The notes under the pieces were generated by a model. It was not told where the DNA came from. It searched no databases and saw only the letters and a program-made list of their open reading frames with translations. Made by a program: the position numbers and the translations under genes. A stretch of 6,515 bases of DNA. Source: Polaromonas sp. YR568 (GTDB lineage Bacteria > Pseudomonadota > Gammaproteobacteria > Burkholderiales > Burkholderiaceae). Position 1 is the stretch's first letter. Each line of letters starts with the position of its first letter. The DNA lies in NCBI GenBank assembly GCA_945871335.1, contig CAMBWM010000126.1, forward strand, positions 1-6,515. Reading direction: 5' to 3'. This document shows positions 6,168-6,515 of the stretch, one piece after another.

Positions 6168-6515
6168 ATGATGAACACCTTGCATGCAGGCGCAATTGCG
6201 CCTTTGATGGCCGATGGTTTTCATTACTCATCGCAATGGGTTTTAGAGGAAATCACTTCCAAGCAAGAGTTCATGGACTACATACGCCCCAAGCTCAAAG
6301 CTGTTCGCGAATCAGGCACAAAGGTATGGCGGAGATGGCGCAGCTTGAACAAGGGATTCCGGGGCCATGCGTCGTGCTAGCCCAGGAATCTAAAGATGCC
6401 TTGCTAACACTGATATCGGGGAACGTGGCCAACGGCAAATTAACGCGCCTAGACATGTGCGGCGCGCTTTCGTCTTGGTCTGCCAAACGAAGTGGCGAGT
6501 ACCCGGGCTTAACTG
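6168..6515 (+). pseudogene. Frameshifted small NTF2/SnoaL-like protein, running off the right edge
   Basis: From the ATG at 6168 the frame encodes 52 residues with strong protein character, including GFHYSSQWVLEEITSKQEF and DYIRPKLKAVRESG. After about 6323 this frame turns into arginine- and tryptophan-rich noise and stops at 6380. The frame starting at 6326 then continues sensibly (MAEMAQLEQGIPGPCVVLAQ, later LTRLDMC and RSGEYPGL) for 63 codons to the window end. Joined as ...ESGTKV/MAEMAQ..., the two halves make a protein of about 115 residues. It resembles, from memory, NTF2/SnoaL-fold proteins of Burkholderiales with the same FHYSSQWV and GEYPG blocks. A one-base deletion near 6324 would explain the break. 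The N-terminus may also be damaged. In-frame LRAYDT lies just before the ATG but is cut off by a TGA at 6138, and there is no Shine-Dalgarno site before 6168. A sequencing error is the main alternative. Family call is moderate; the frame switch is clear. Confidence 0.65.

Overview
The window reads as chromosomal DNA of a Gram-negative proteobacterium, most likely a betaproteobacterium of the Comamonadaceae/Burkholderiales type. That placement rests on base composition and the general look of the conserved hypothetical proteins, with no phylogenetic marker present, so it is an inference. There are three blocks: a minus-strand operon (1-3270), a 315-base divergent intergenic region (3271-3585), and a plus-strand two-gene cassette (3586-6084), followed by a decayed gene at the right edge (6168-6515).

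The minus-strand block is a tight operon read from right to left: a 144-residue conserved protein of unknown function (3270-2836), a two-pass membrane protein (2839-2258), a SprT-like zinc metalloprotease with a C-terminal zinc ribbon (2253-1654), a cytosolic von Willebrand factor A (VWA) protein with an intact MIDAS metal site (1570-260), and a fifth gene that starts at 263 and runs off the left edge. Two junctions are 4-base ATGA overlaps and a third is only 4 bases wide. Only the SprT-VWA junction (83 bases) is loose. The set suggests a protein-handling or protein-assembly module, but no cellular role can be read directly from the sequence.

The plus-strand block carries two proteins that I cannot assign to a named family. 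The first (3586-4329, 247 aa) has a very acidic stretch followed by a C-x2-C-x5-C-x-H putative zinc knuckle. The second (4381-6084, 567 aa) begins with about 110 residues of charged coiled coil, has further predicted coiled coils, and ends in a compact globular tail. The pair shares an orientation, is 51 bases apart, and part of the second gene is strikingly AT-rich (about 32% GC over 5161-5280, against about 61% in a sample of the VWA gene, both counted by hand). It lies between the older-looking operon and a frameshifted gene. This makes it the best candidate in the window for a recently acquired, undescribed two-component system, perhaps but not demonstrably defensive.

At the right edge, 6168-6515 holds an NTF2/SnoaL-like small protein whose reading frame breaks near 6324 and continues in another frame to the window end. 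I see no tRNA, rRNA, CRISPR array, insertion sequence or convincing rho-independent terminator.
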